From Diabrotica undecimpunctata (lineage: Eukaryota; Arthropoda; Insecta; Coleoptera; Chrysomelidae), in NCBI RefSeq assembly GCF_040954645.1, contig NC_092807.1, positions 25,567,809 through 25,631,808 of the forward strand: 64,000 nt of DNA, written 5' to 3'. A model generated the notes under the pieces. It made no database searches and was not told where the DNA came from. It saw only the letters and a program-made list of their open reading frames with translations. Below, piece by piece: positions 1-12,097 of the stretch (position 1 is its first letter; each line of letters opens with the position of its first letter). A program made the translations under genes and the position numbers.

Positions 1-816
1 TGGAAGCTGAGAGCAGATCAAAATCGAGAAGATTAATACCTCTTTTGAGTCTGCATAGTCCACGAGATATAATTAAGAAAGAAAGAAGAATTTGTGAATA
101 AAGAGTACTGGTCAAAAGAGGCTTGGGCTTGTGTTTTCGGAGGAGTAGTTTGCTGGTATGCGGTTTGGATCGATGCTGAGAACGGGAACGATTTGATGGT
201 AGCCGGACATAATCAATCAAGGAAGGAACTGTGGTTTGATCGAGAGGAGACATCATTGGTGTAAAAAAATTAAAGTTCAGTCAAATAATTTGAATGAAAG
301 AAAATTTTAAGATATTCTAAAGATAAAATCAAATATAAGCATACGAACTAAGATTCCAAGTTTCAAAGAGTTATTTTTTTTGTGAATAAATTATATTTTT
401 ATATGGTCATTTTTTTTAGTAGATATTATTATAAAACAGATCAATAGATAGTTTGTAATTAAAATTAAATTTAGAGTATAGGAGTTTGTTGGGAAAGATA
501 ATTGCCCACAGAAGTTATTTATTAATATTCATCGTATTGCTTATTGAAAATAAATAATAATTTGTGTGCATATTTATGTTGTTTTAATGTTAGTTCCGTT
601 TCCTGTTCTATCCCGATTATGAGCAACTAGGAGATACTGAACCCACTAGAAGAGATATATAAAGTAAACTGATTAAAGTAAAATTAATAAGGCACCCTGA
701 GAATTTTTAATAGTAATTGATTTGTATGACTCTGCATAAATTAGTGAATTAATTAATTAAATAATTGGATTAATTAAATTAGTGTTAATTAATAATAAAA
801 CATCATAAAGCAGATC

Positions 817-822
<6 letters not shown>
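1..822. other. A+T-rich non-coding stretch, nothing recognised
   Basis: The first 260 bases are less A+T-rich than the rest and could be the edge of an older repeat, but no coding frame, RNA gene or terminal repeat can be supported. It lies downstream of the first Gr exon on the minus strand, so it may be intron. Confidence 0.4.

Positions 823-872
<50 letters not shown>
823..872. repeat. (TA)n microsatellite
   Basis: Uninterrupted AT dinucleotide run. The tyrosine/isoleucine-rich frame across it is an artefact of the repeat. Confidence 0.95.
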
Positions 873-874
<2 letters not shown>

Positions 875-1223
875 CTTTCTTTTAAAAAATTTTTTTCTTT
901 TTTATTTTTGTTTTGCATACTTTTTGGATCAAAGATATATTTTTGGAGAAATTCATAAAAAACCGTTAAAAATCGTGACTTTTTCAATGAAAATTTGCTA
1001 TTTTCAAATATAAATAGCCCAAACAGTTTCTGAAAAAACTATAGAACAAAAATTGCCTAGAATTAAATTCCCTATAGATTTTTGTGATTATTTTAAGCGA
1101 AAGATATTTCACCCCAGAGATGGGCTGGCAACCACCCCTGGGACGAAAGCACACAGCGGCATTATATAACTTTTGTTACAGGGATATATGTATAATACAA
1201 AATTTCAAACATCAAAAGCTTAC

Positions 1224-2069
1224 CATATGAATTGCAGTATCAATTATACTGGCTATTAAATCAGTGAGAAATGCATCTATTCCTTCTATATGATCTCTAT
1301 TTTTGACTAATTCAAGAACAAAGTTAAATTCATATAGAAATGAGAACAACGTTGTAGACCATAAAATAAGAAAACACATACCAACATTAATACTTATTTC
1401 TTGGCCGATTATAAAGAGATTTCTGTATATCAATTTAATATATCTAACATTAGAAAACAGCATATGTGTTGTGCAAAAACGTAAATTTTTTATTGCATTG
1501 TATAAATAATTTTGACGCATACTCATGACGGCGGTTAATTCGTCCAAAAATAGAATCACAATTTCCAGTTGTAGGTGGGTCATTAAGAAATGGTTGTTTA
1601 TGACCACTTGAAGACTATTACTTCTACGTAATTTTATCAGAAGCATGACCACTATTCCTACACAAAATACAGAAAATGACAAATACCTTTTTATTTTAGT
1701 AAAACAATTATTTTGCTTATATGTATCAATATAATACAGGTTTTTAAAAAGGCTACACCAATGTTTTCTTGCCAATAATGGGAAAAACATTGCAATTGCG
1801 GTTATAACGTATTGGGCACCAGCAAGTATAAACATAAAATAGATAGATTCACTCGTGCTAGAATTGTCTAATAATAGTAACAACAAAACAAATCCAGCTC
1901 CACTAGTTACTGTAATTAATGATACTGTTAGCAATTGTATAACATTTCCAAGAGTATGTCTTTTCATATTTGATGGAAATATTCCAAAAACAATACCAAT
2001 CTTATAGATTACATTTAGATAATAAGTGTCTGATTTCGGAATTTTTTTTGCACGTTTAATTTCTTTCAT
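1224..2069 (-). CDS. Gustatory receptor, first exon (divergent member)
   Basis: This exon encodes 282 residues of an insect 7tm_7 chemoreceptor, a membrane protein of gustatory neurons. It begins MKEIKRAKKIPKSDTYYLNV and continues YKIGIVFGIFPSN, the N-terminal signature shared with the other receptors here. About five hydrophobic segments follow. The frame ends at a GTAAGC donor after IHM, in phase 0 like the other six copies, and runs only three codons into the intron before a stop. Family members are usually 380-420 aa, so about the last quarter, carrying TM6-TM7, should lie in 3' exons at lower coordinates or beyond the window; I see none. The ATG at 2069 is the first one in frame. Ligand unknown. 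Confidence 0.8.
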
Positions 2070-2282
2070 CTTATATAAAATATACTAACTCGCTTGTTTG
2101 TTATAAGATACTGATATATTTCAACTGCTATATGGTAGTTATAAGTTAAATACATACATAACATATATAATAAATGATTATATGTTATATGCATTATCTA
2201 ATTACTTAACTGTTTCTCTAAATATTGAAATTTGTTTAATTTGTTTAATGCAGGAAAATAGGAAAAATCTAATTATAAAAAT
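2070..2282. other. Upstream region of the first Gr exon
   Basis: A+T-rich, with no coding frame. It should hold the promoter of the receptor at 1224-2069. It lacks the conserved upstream block found next to the other Gr copies. Confidence 0.35.
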
Positions 2283-2293
2283 TATAAATTGAT

Positions 2294-3688
2294 GTGAATA
2301 AAGCTTTCGACACAAAATGGAGATACCTCATATTAAATAAACTTGATAAATGGGAAGTTCAAGGACATATGCTTGCGTTTATAAAAAACTTTCTGAATAA
2401 AAGGGAAATACAAGTAAAAGTAAATGGATACACCTCTACAACTACAATACTCGACAACGGTGTTCCACAAGGTTCTATTTTAAGCCCAACTTTATTTTTA
2501 ATTGCATTTAACGACGTAATAAATACAATTAAGTCTCCTATAAAAGCAAACTTGTACGCTGATGATTTAATTGTCTATATTAAATGCAAAAATATTACAT
2601 CTGGGGCTAAAATACTACAGAACCTTCTATACAAAATCGAAGAATGGTCTTCCAAAACAGGCTTCCTCTTTTCAACTAATAAGACACATTACACAGTATT
2701 CGGCAAACGTAAGAATACTATTCCTGTTTCGTTAATATTTAACGGTCAAAATATATCTCATACAGAGGAATCGAATTTTTTCGGCCTAACGTTTGATTAC
2801 AAATTAAACTGTAAAACCCACATTACGAATTTACAACTAACTTGTGAAAATAGAATAAACTTGCTGAAAATTCTATCCAGTAATATATGGGGAGCTGATT
2901 CTAGTATTCTGCTGAACCTCTAAAAATCAATTATTCGCAGCAAACTGGACTACGGTGCAATATGCTACGATACAGCAAATAAAACGTTCCTAAAAAACCT
3001 TAACACAAACAACAGCTCTAAGATTAGCTGTCGGTGCTTTCAGAACCGGTCCTGTAAGCAGCTTACAAGTAATATCAAGAGAACCCCCTCTACATCTAAG
3101 ACGACATCTACTTAGTTTAAATTATGTAGCAACAATATCTTCCAATAAAAAGCACCCATTATATTCTGAGATTACGCACCTACATCCAATTTGTATAGAA
3201 ACAAACAATATAAAGACCAACCCTTTAGGGAAAGAATCAATCAAAAAGGATTCAATTGCAATGAATTCAAATTATCCATAATCACAAAATTAGACTTCCC
3301 TTCATGGCTTACCCCCTTACCTATTACCGATTTAACTTTAACACAGTACCCAAAAAATACCACAAATCCTAACCTTATCATTAATGCATTCAAAGAAATT
3401 ATGGAGAAGTATCCAAACCACCACATAATATACACAGATGCATCAAAAACTGAAAATGGCCATGACGCAGCCTTCACAAATAAAAATTACAAATATGCCA
3501 TTAGAATTCCACAGCACTGCAGCATTTACACCGGAGAAACCACAGCGATATTAGAAGCTATCCAAAACTGCTCTTCAACGACTGAAAATAATATTTTAAT
3601 CATCACAGGTTCACTCAGCGCAATCCATGGAATTAATCAACTTTTCCCTAGCCATCCACACCTAATGGCGAATACCTTAGGGCAATAA
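2294..3688 (+). pseudogene. I-group non-LTR retrotransposon, RT plus RNase H, degraded
   Basis: The first open piece (2294-2923) carries reverse transcriptase motifs: NKAFDT at the start of the catalytic domain, GVPQGSILSP and the active site YADD. A frameshifted middle follows, with a recognisable TALRLAVGAFRT segment in another frame. A third piece (3191-3688) has an RNase H start (YTDASKTENG, then TGETTAILEAI). RT followed by RNase H is the layout of I/LOA-group LINEs. The 5' half (ORF1, endonuclease) is missing, and stops and frameshifts break the frame, so it is a dead 5'-truncated copy. The fragment at 18901-19535 looks like the 3' end of the same kind of element. Confidence 0.8.
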
Positions 3689-4629
3689 AGAAAGTAGCTA
3701 GGTTACCCATTAACCAATAGTGGCGCTTTCAGCCAAATATATAGCTTCTTATTTCTATAAATTAGACTTAAGTTTCTCTAGATTTTAAATAGTTCTCAGT
3801 TATCTTAGTTTTTACAACAATGTCCCTAATGTATACCGGTTTACCCTCGTTCTCGAAGTAACTATTAGATACATTATCTTAGTACTCTTCTCGCCCGCCC
3901 CCAGTATGATCAATTTTTTCAATGCGAAAAATCATGTAATTTTTTCGCTGTATTACTAAATATCCTTCTATTACAATTTTACAATCATTACCCTACTCCA
4001 ACCTTTTCTATTCCATTTCAACTCACCCTCCTTTAGAAATACAGATAGTTAAAATAGCAAACAAGAGGACGGTCTCTTGCCTGTTGCCTGTCGTTAGGAA
4101 CAGTCGCTACCTCTTGCCTGTTGTCTATCGCTGAGAACATACGCTCTTTCTTCCCTGTTGACTATCGTTAGTAACAGAGGATACTCTCTACTGTTGACTG
4201 TCGCTAACAACAGACATCCTCTCTTTACCGCTTATAGTTACGCGAAAAATACCGCAAATACTGTTTTAAATCGTATACAGAAGCAAATGTGCTCTATCTC
4301 GTGATCTCATTTAGTACCGCGAAACACTTGTTCAGAAACCGGTACCCGGACAGATTCCCCGTATGAAGAACAACCGCGAGTGAAAGCCTATAAATACCGC
4401 GAGTGTGTGTGCAGAAGAAGTATTGGTAAGACTTTTTATAAACTTGATTTGCTATAATCTGTATAACCCTTTACTACACATCCTAATTTATTTGAACCCG
4501 CCCTACGTACAAGTAATACAGTCCTCATACACTAAAATTATACTCATAATTTCACATATGTACACCCTTTTTGTACAAATTGCATTAAGATTCCACAAGA
4601 AATTACCTTTAGAACAATATTAAACTTAC
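3689..4629. other. Non-coding tail of LINE and Gr intron, with short tandem repeat
   Basis: No coding region can be supported. The stretch 4070-4220 holds about four imperfect copies of a roughly 38-base unit built on CCTGTTG..TATCG..A.GAACA. The segment next to 4629 is the start of the intron of the Gr gene at 4630-5448. Confidence 0.45.
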
Positions 4630-5448
4630 TGTATACATAGACACGAAATCCAAAGTAATAGCAATTATTTTTAGATTACTTTCTTTAATTGTCGGTGCAT
4701 TTCCCAAAATTATGTCAAATGCTAAGTTAAAATCGTGTATGTATTCAAAAAATGTTCTAAATATTAGGTTTAAAAACCATATATCATAAATGCTGTTAAC
4801 ATCCCTAGTAATAAAAAATAGATTTTTATAAACAGTTTGAATAAGTCGTATGCGTACAAATCTGCGATCAGGATTGATATTGATTAAATTCTCAATACTG
4901 TGGAATACACCGATATATCTAAATGCGATAATATTCAATATTTCTACCAGAAAAACCAGAGTAATTATCATCTGAATAATTATCCACAAATTGTACATAT
5001 CATTCAGTAGTACTTGCCACATAAAATTGTCTACGGTGTGTTCGATAGTGTTCCATAAATTGCCTACAAAACAAATTACAAATAGTCCATAACGAATAAT
5101 TTTTTTAATAAATCTTTCGTGGCGTGTTGATTCTATCTGACTAATTCTTCGGAGAACTCTTTTCCACATTTTTTTCCTAAAAACTAGGGAATTAAATATA
5201 CTTGTACTAAACACTACAGATTGTCCAAATATCAATATCCTTAGGATATTTTCAGTAGTCCCTACTTTGATAGGATTTATTAAAATCGCCACGAAGGTGT
5301 TCAGTACGCTACCGAACCATAATGCAAAAATTAAAATCTCTTGTAGAATATTTTCCAAAGATAATTTTTTATCATTCCAAGAAAATATACCGAAGTACCT
5401 TCCAATCTTATATACAATGTATAAAGAATATGTATCTTTATTAGTCAT
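4630..5448 (-). CDS. Gustatory receptor, first exon
   Basis: The exon encodes 273 residues from MTNKDTYSLYIVYKIGRYF to ..DFVSMYT, ending exactly at a GTAAGT donor (phase 0). Five hydrophobic stretches match TM1-TM5, followed by a short polar loop (ILGNAPTIKESN) and the start of TM6. It is closely related to the exons at 19745, 23583, 38954 and 48926, so it belongs to a tandem subfamily in one orientation. A receptor of this type forms a ligand-gated cation channel in gustatory neurons. The exon has no internal stop or frameshift. The C-terminal exons were not found; an I-group LINE occupies the adjacent intron region. Confidence 0.85.
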
Positions 5449-5549
5449 ATTTCCAACATGTACTAATATGAAGAGCTATTACTAATGATTATTCTTGTAA
5501 AACAACAACTAGTATTTAATTTCATTTACTCATTTCACGGTAAGTTAAG

Positions 5550-5612
5550 AGGGTAAAAGTCCATTAAACAAATTTAATAAAACAATAATATAATAGAAAA
5601 CTAACATTTATC
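5550..5612 (-). promoter_or_regulatory. Conserved upstream block of the Gr subfamily
   Basis: The text around CCATTAAACAAATTTAATAA and ATAATATAATAGAAAACT lies about 100-165 bases upstream of the receptor ATG. It recurs at comparable distances before four other receptor exons (near 20640, 24510, 39893 and 49866). Conservation outside coding sequence fits a core promoter or simply shared ancestry of the duplicates. Confidence 0.45.
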
Positions 5613-6555
5613 ACAAAATAGACATCTAAGCAGCAACTTCGTTTTAACGAACTATTAAGCAAATGAAATTACCAATACTTTTTTCATCAGTAATAAAACA
5701 ATAGACGTACCCGGTATAGAAATTATCCACTTACTTATTACTAATAACTTTTTCACATTTAATATAGTTTGCATACAGATTGAATGAATTTAAAACGGAA
5801 CATACAATTTAATATATGTCTGTTTGAACTGCATTTGAAATAGTGGACCAATATAAAACTTGGACAAAAATAAATCCATACCCGGTGATAGACATTGTAT
5901 AAAATATCGTTCAACTATCTGTCTTCTTTTAGGACGCACCATAGTCTGTATAGCGCCGCCCAAAGTCAATGTTGCCAATCGCCGTGTAATAATCCGATTT
6001 GCGGATCTTTTTGAGAGTTATATCTTCTTCGTATCTTTAAATAAATCGGATATTTGCCTATATTTTTCATTGTATTTACCAATCTACTATAACAGACTAA
6101 TAACAAAAATAAACTTAATGGTTTGTAGTTATTTCCTTTCTTTCCTGTAAATATTTTATGGTTAACACCTTATTTGAAAAACATCTAGAGGAATGAGATT
6201 GGCAACACCGCTCAAAATATCCATCTGACTGCTTAGATAAAGGAAAGAGGAGCTTGCCTAATAGTCGGAGAGATAGAGCCGAAATTTTGAACTGATCAGT
6301 AATATGACATTTCTCTATTGGAATATATTCATTGTAACTGGGTTAAGACTTTGCCTTACAGGCGGACGCCCCTCGTGGTTAAGGGAGTGGCTATACAGGG
6401 ATGAAGTTGTAATTTTTTGCGGAAAAATTAACGATCGATAATATGGCTGAAAATTTGCCCAGAGTAAGATCTTGGTATAACTAGACGAAATCCCAAAGGG
6501 CGGATGCGAGAGTGGATACATAAGATGTGGCGGACAGGGATGAAGTTGCAATTTT
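5613..6555. other. Intergenic stretch with a partial duplicate of the adjacent repeat
   Basis: No gene is supported. Around 6397-6440 a segment (CAGGGATGAAGTTG..) repeats the text found again at 6535-6580, next to the end of the long-TIR element, so part of this region is an older or broken copy of that element. Confidence 0.4.
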
Positions 6556-8702
6556 TTGGGGAAAAATTAACGATAAGTAATATGTCCGTCATTTTCATGG
6601 CTCATTATTTAGCCCCTAAAAACTCTAAATCCAAAAGGGCGGACAGCTGGGTTGGTACAGAGAGCCATAAAACGGGGTTAAATGTACCACTTGCCTGCGC
6701 ATTTTAGGTCTGGGTAACAATTTTCAAACTGATTTTATTATGATATTGTTATACCGATTGATTTGAAAATTTGTATGCTCACTTCTGTTACTATTCTGAA
6801 AAGCGTCAAGTAGAGTTTTCCTCAAAATTTTCCAAAAAAATTTCCGTAAATGAAAATTTTCGTAATTTTTTGAGGTAAAATCTAATTTGTAGAATCCTTT
6901 CGATTTTCTGTCAGTTATACCATGATTTTTTTCCAAAAATTTTCAAATAATTTTTCCGATAAGAAAAAAAAACTTAGAAAAACTTTAAAAATTTCGTCAT
7001 TTTTCTCACTCTCATTGATGTCATCACATTCATCATCTTCGTCACTTTTACTTTCAATAATATCACATTCATTATCTGCTTCATTTTCAATCACTACTTC
7101 TCGAACTGATTCTGGCATCTGAGGTCTACTAAACCATTTGAATTTATATGTTTCATCTTCAAGCTCCCAACCATGTTCTTCAACAATCAATTCTACTTTT
7201 TTATGAGCATTTGTCCAAATATTTGAAGTATAATGAGCTCGCAGTAGTTGTTGGTGTAATTCATCTTGACATGGTGGTAAGCTTGAAGCATCGAAATTTT
7301 TTAGTTTTTTTTTTAAAGGCTCATTCACATCATGCAACTTATACTGCCGGTTAAATAGTGAAAATCTGACATCGTTTACTTTTCTTTTTGGAATTGTTCT
7401 CGTCAATCCTGTTCCATATAAGTGACATATGAAAGTTTCTAAGGTTTCAAAAACTTCATTACAATCGAAGTCGCTTTCACCAAGTTGGATAAAAGCATCT
7501 TGATACTTATTACATTTAGCGCATGCGTCTAGAATTACTGATTTAAATGGAACGCGCATCATTATTATTTTAATATTTTAAAATAATAATGATGCAAAAT
7601 TAATGTCCAATCAGAATTTGTAAAATTATAATTACCTAATGAAAAAAAAATTCAATCAATTTGAAAGTTAAAAAAAAATATTGAAAATATTTACAAAGTA
7701 AATTTCAAAACTTAAAAAATTGATAATTTTACTATTAAACTGATTTTTATTAATAATTATTTGTAAAATGTTAAAGGAATTCTACAAATTGAATTTTACT
7801 TATTGATAAATAGAAATAATATATTTTTTATTTGATTATTAATGTAATAATAAATCAAATTTTTCTTATATCTGAACAACCATTATTTATGCAATATAAA
7901 TTTAAAAACCTTTTTATTGTAATAAAAAATAAGTAAAATTACAATTTGTTATACCGAAAATATTCAATAGTTAACATTATAAAATTACTTTAATTTAATA
8001 AAATTACTTAACCGGTTTCATTGTTATCAATCATCAGATAATTTCAATTGATTATTATATTGAAAATATTTTTTTTTGTTTTTCATTCTAATATCAAACA
8101 TTTATTCTATTAAAAATTAATTCGTAAAATATTTATATTTAAGAAAAAAATGTGATTTGTAAAGTAAATATGATTAGTTTGAAAAAAAAACATCATAATA
8201 TCATTTTAAAACTACAAAATATTCTATAAAAGATTCAGACGATGACGTAGAGTTTTATCAAATGTTTTAGAAAAGTTTTTCTAAATTTTTTTTCTTATCA
8301 GAAAAATCGTTTGAAAATTTTTGGAAAAAAATCATGGTATAACTTACAGAAAATCGAAAGGATTCTACAAATTAGATTTTACCTCAAAAAATTACGAAAA
8401 TTTTCATTAACGGAAATTTTTTTGGAAAGTTTTGAGGAAAACTCTACTTGACGCTTTTCAGAATAGTAACAGAAGTGAGCATACAAATTTTCAAATCAAT
8501 CGGTATAAAAATATCATAATAAAATCAGTTTGAAAATTGTTACCGAGACCTAAAATGCGCAGGCAAGTGGTACATTTGATCCCGTTTTATGGCTCTCTGT
8601 ACCAACCCAGCTGTCCGCCCTTTTAGATTTAGAGTTTTTAGGGGCTAAATAATGAGCCATGAAAATGGCGGACATATTACTTATCGTTAATTGTTCCCCA
8701 AA
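6556..8702. mobile_element. Long-TIR transposon-like element
   Basis: Inverted arms of about 430 bases (6556-6988 and 8270-8702) are nearly identical in reverse complement, through the blocks TTTGGGGAAAAATTAACGAT, GGACAGCTGGGTTGGTACAG and CTCAAAATTTTCCAAAAA. Between them lies A+T-rich DNA and one 215-codon frame on the minus strand. The size (2.15 kb) and structure suggest a non-autonomous DNA transposon or foldback element. I could not fix a target-site duplication, so the superfamily is open. Confidence 0.7.
6915..7562 (-). CDS. Unknown ORF inside long-TIR element
   Basis: The 215-aa frame begins MMRVPFKSVILDACAKCNKY. It includes FICHLYGTGL and SLPPCQDELHQQLLRAHYTS followed by NIWTNAHK and HGWELEDETYKFKWF, and then an acidic tail (ENEADNECDIIESKSDEDDE). 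The LPPC..L..H..RA.Y..NIW..HGW pattern resembles the C-terminal part of uncharacterised metazoan proteins often found in repeats; I recall no known enzyme activity. The last 25 or so residues read into the left TIR, so the protein end was captured from TIR sequence. No catalytic DDE residues are apparent, and the element probably depends on a transposase from elsewhere. Confidence 0.5.
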   Translation of the reverse strand: MMRVPFKSVILDACAKCNKYQDAFIQLGESDFDCNEVFETLETFICHLYGTGLTRTIPKRKVNDVRFSLFNRQYKLHDVNEPLKKKLKNFDASSLPPCQDELHQQLLRAHYTSNIWTNAHKKVELIVEEHGWELEDETYKFKWFSRPQMPESVREVVIENEADNECDIIESKSDEDDECDDINESEKNDEIFKVFLSFFFLSEKLFENFWKKIMV

Positions 8703-10079
8703 CCGAACTCCGGATACAGTACTTACTCAGGACAATATGCTTATTGACAAATTTGAGGAATTATCATCTCTTGAAAAGCTTACTGTTGTTGGAAATTTCA
8801 ATTTTTTACAGATTAGAGTTACGTATCCGTATGATGACTAAATAGTCTACTGCTTGGCCTAGAATACGCTGTCGTATCGGATTCACCTATGGATAAGTAG
8901 AACTACAAAAGATAGGGGTTTGTGGCTTAATGTTACTCACTCCACATCCCATCCAAGTGTTACGCTTAAAAAACCAGAATATAAATTGTTATGAATAAAA
9001 ACGTTTTTACTAACAATCGTTATATTTGTTCTTTGGTAATTAATTATTATCTAAACAAATGATTAAAAAAACGTTGTCTACCTATTTTTATTTTTTAAAG
9101 TAAAGGTCACAAATAAATTCAAATTTCAATATAAGACTTTCAAGACGCCTTTATAAAACGCCACTGATAAAGAATAAATAATTACGAATTTGCATAAAAT
9201 GTGCTAACCAAATATTAATTTGCTAAAACGTATTGTGAATTCCTCTGTTGTTATAACTGGGCCACTGAAAAATACCGCATATTATTCATTGAAATGTACG
9301 GAGAGCTATAAAAATTATGTGAACCGATATTATTTTGATTTTCTTATTATTAAACGGCGTAATTGATTTACACCTCGTACAATTCGAAAATGGTATTAAA
9401 TTTATTAGTCACATTTTTGATTTATTGTTAGAGTAATTGTAAGCTATCGCTTAATATGGTGGGATTTTGGCATAGACCCGAGAAAGCGCAGTTGCCACAC
9501 TTACCTCAATGTATATTACCTATGTCTAGCTGAAAGATTAAAGTACTGTATATAGGTATGCATTACAGAATTAACGTTGTATTTTTATTTTTAAATATAT
9601 TCACAACTTTATTAGCATCGTGTCTATCCCATAGTGAATGTATGAGAGCCAAGCCGTTCAGTCCGCTGTCACTCGTTGTATTCCACAACTAGTTCTTAAG
9701 TTTTCTTGGGCTCGAAAACGTTCTTCCCGGTGTAGTGCAGTGTAAACAGGTATGATAGCCAATATTGTTTGAGTCAAGTTCTGTTTTGATGACAGATGTA
9801 CTTTTTTGGACACCACACACCAGATAGCGCCTTCAACCGCCTTCCCACGATATGTGGCATAATACCACAATTTTCTTCAAGCAACACGTTTGGTTCTTTA
9901 TAGAGACGAAGGTACCCTTCAGTAATAGGGCAACAGGCCAACGAGCACAAAACAGGTCATTTTCTCATGTAAATCTCCATAAGAAATTCTAAGGTCCATT
10001 CTGGTCCTGATTGGCTTATTTTGTAGTGGAGGCGCGACGGCTTTTCAAAGCTGTTCGAGACGTGATCAAGACCTGTTCG
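8703..10079. other. Non-coding stretch, nothing recognised
   Basis: Short frames exist (for example 8659-8841 plus and 9658-9870 minus) but none resembles a known family or has gene-like context. The first one starts inside the TIR arm. Confidence 0.4.
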
Positions 10080-11045
10080 AGACCTGTTCGAGAGTTCCAA
10101 ATGGTTATTTAAATCTTGTTCTATTGTAATCTTTTCGTGTACCTCATTTTTTGTAAGGTTTGTTTTATTATAATATGACTTAAGGCCAAGATTTCATCGA
10201 TCACACTTCGCACATGTATCATTTGCGGGATGATGAAAAGCAAGATTAAATTCTGTATTAAATATTTTTCTGTATTGAAATTCTTTGAGAGAAGCTTTCA
10301 TTTCTTTGCAATTTTCAGTATAAAGTCTATACATACTTGAAATATTCAAATAGGGGCTAAGATAATGCCTAGAAGATTTTTCACGGGAATAGTGGCTGGT
10401 TATATGCTGGAAAACTTGTTATGTAATCGCAAACTGTATTTTTCAACTGTTCAGAAATTTTGGGTTGGTTTTTATGCATTCATCTTCCATCTGGTGGGCA
10501 TATCTCACCATGAGCTTTTTTTTTCTCTACAATCACTCTTATCTTTTTAATAGAAATTGTGCTTAAGTACATGCTTTAACAAACTTCTGTTCGATTTCCG
10601 GTAGAATCTTTTAAAAATGTTTCCTATAAAAAGATCTTCTGCTTTTTATTTCCTCTGGTGTCAGCCTTTGCCTATACTTGAGTTTTTGTTTCACAATTTT
10701 TTGCTAACACTTGATCTTGAGAGTGTCTACTAAATTGGTAAAATCGCGAAAATAGATTCTGTCTTTGAGCAATATCAATCTTATCATAACACTTTCGCCT
10801 ACAGTGGCATGCTGGCTGTAATACTTAAGCTTTCTTTACCTTCTTCCTTTTAATTTTATATTCCTGACCTTTACGTTTTGTTCCTGTCTTTTAAGTTGCT
10901 TTCAATCTTGAATACGTTTCACTCGTTTCTTTATTTTTTTACTGTAACTGTTAAAATAGGCTCATCCTCTTCGCTATCGTTTTCACTTGGACTATAATTA
11001 AGAGCTTGATCATCAGAAACGTCCTCGCTACTTTCTAATTCAAAA
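10080..11045 (-). pseudogene. Relic of an uncharacterised transposon-linked protein family
   Basis: Read on the minus strand in shifting frames, the order is: an acidic leader (ELESSEDVSDDQALNYSPSE), a Cys-rich motif (CLQPACHC.RKCYDKI) followed by IAQRQNLFSRFYQFSRHSQD, and then YRLYTENCKEMKAS, EFNLAFHHPANDTCAKCD. This order (acidic leader, CxxxCxxKC, then YRLY..C and a second CxxC) is familiar from long insect and mollusc repeat proteins of unknown function. Many stops and frameshifts show decay. A second relic of what looks like the same family lies at 44607-45360. Confidence 0.5.
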
Positions 11046-12097
11046 AAAAAATTAAGAATACAATGTAAGTGGAAAAAAAAGTTTTTTAACCTGTTAAGAA
11101 TGTTAAAGACACAAATTAGTATGTTGGAAGCAGTTACGTTTAAAAAAGTTCATGTTTTTTTGCTTTTTCATATTGTTGACTACTTTCATGCCTTTCATTA
11201 AGTTGTTCTTCAAGCAAACTCATTGAATTTAACGGCGCAATATTTTAAAAGAAATAAATCGACATTTTAAATCTATAACCACCTAAGCGTTATACATAGG
11301 TACACAATATACAACAACAAGGTAATAAAACTTATTACTTTATTATTAAAGCAGTAGGTATTAAAGATTGCAACAATTTAGATAATTTAAGGATTATCTA
11401 TCTGATTTTCAAAACGACATAAGTATCTAGGCTACCTATTGCACCTTCTATAGAGTTTCTTGGTACATCTTGTGGGATCATTTTTACAATAATAGCAGCA
11501 TTACTACAACCAGGCTAAGTAAAAGAAGTTGATATGGATTCTTCAGTAGAATGACCTAAACCCATTTTTTATATTAATAAAATATCGCAATTTGCAGACC
11601 TATTTTATTTTAGTACTTACGTTTTTCGTTTCTATTTCTATCACCAACTTGTCCGGAGTTTTTAATTAAAGACAAGAGCTTTTTAGTTCGGCTTGAATAC
11701 ACTTTTTTGCTTAACTTCCAGTAAGCTCACTTAAAATAAAACACAGAAGCGCTTTACCGGTCATTACAACAACAACAATTTTTTTAAGGTTATGTTTTTG
11801 TAAAGGCCAATCTCCAATGCTTACTGGATATTGGCCCTTTAGTTAAGTAGAGTGAGCAGTTCTATGTGCACTTTGGCCATTTTAATTTAAACTGATTTGG
11901 GGATAAGCCCACAAATAACCTACCTCCTAGATGCCTCATGACAATACTTCAGTTAGATATGAAATTCAGCGCTTTAAGAGATTTGTATCGGAACTAATTC
12001 AAACGAGAAATTATTTATTTGTATATATTGAATATTTGAAAAAAAAATTGCATTTGAAATTTTAAAATGTGCAAATTATTTTTAAATTCAAATATAC
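11046..12097. other. Non-coding stretch, nothing recognised
   Basis: A+T-rich. A segment near 11986 (AGATTTGTATCGG.ACTA) recurs near 17068, so part of it is repeated DNA, but no element boundaries or coding potential can be supported. Confidence 0.35.

Noticed and set aside
9658..9870. 70-codon minus-strand frame starting MWYYATYRGKAVEGAIWCVV.
   Set aside because: There is no recognisable domain, no splice context and no homologous copy in the window.
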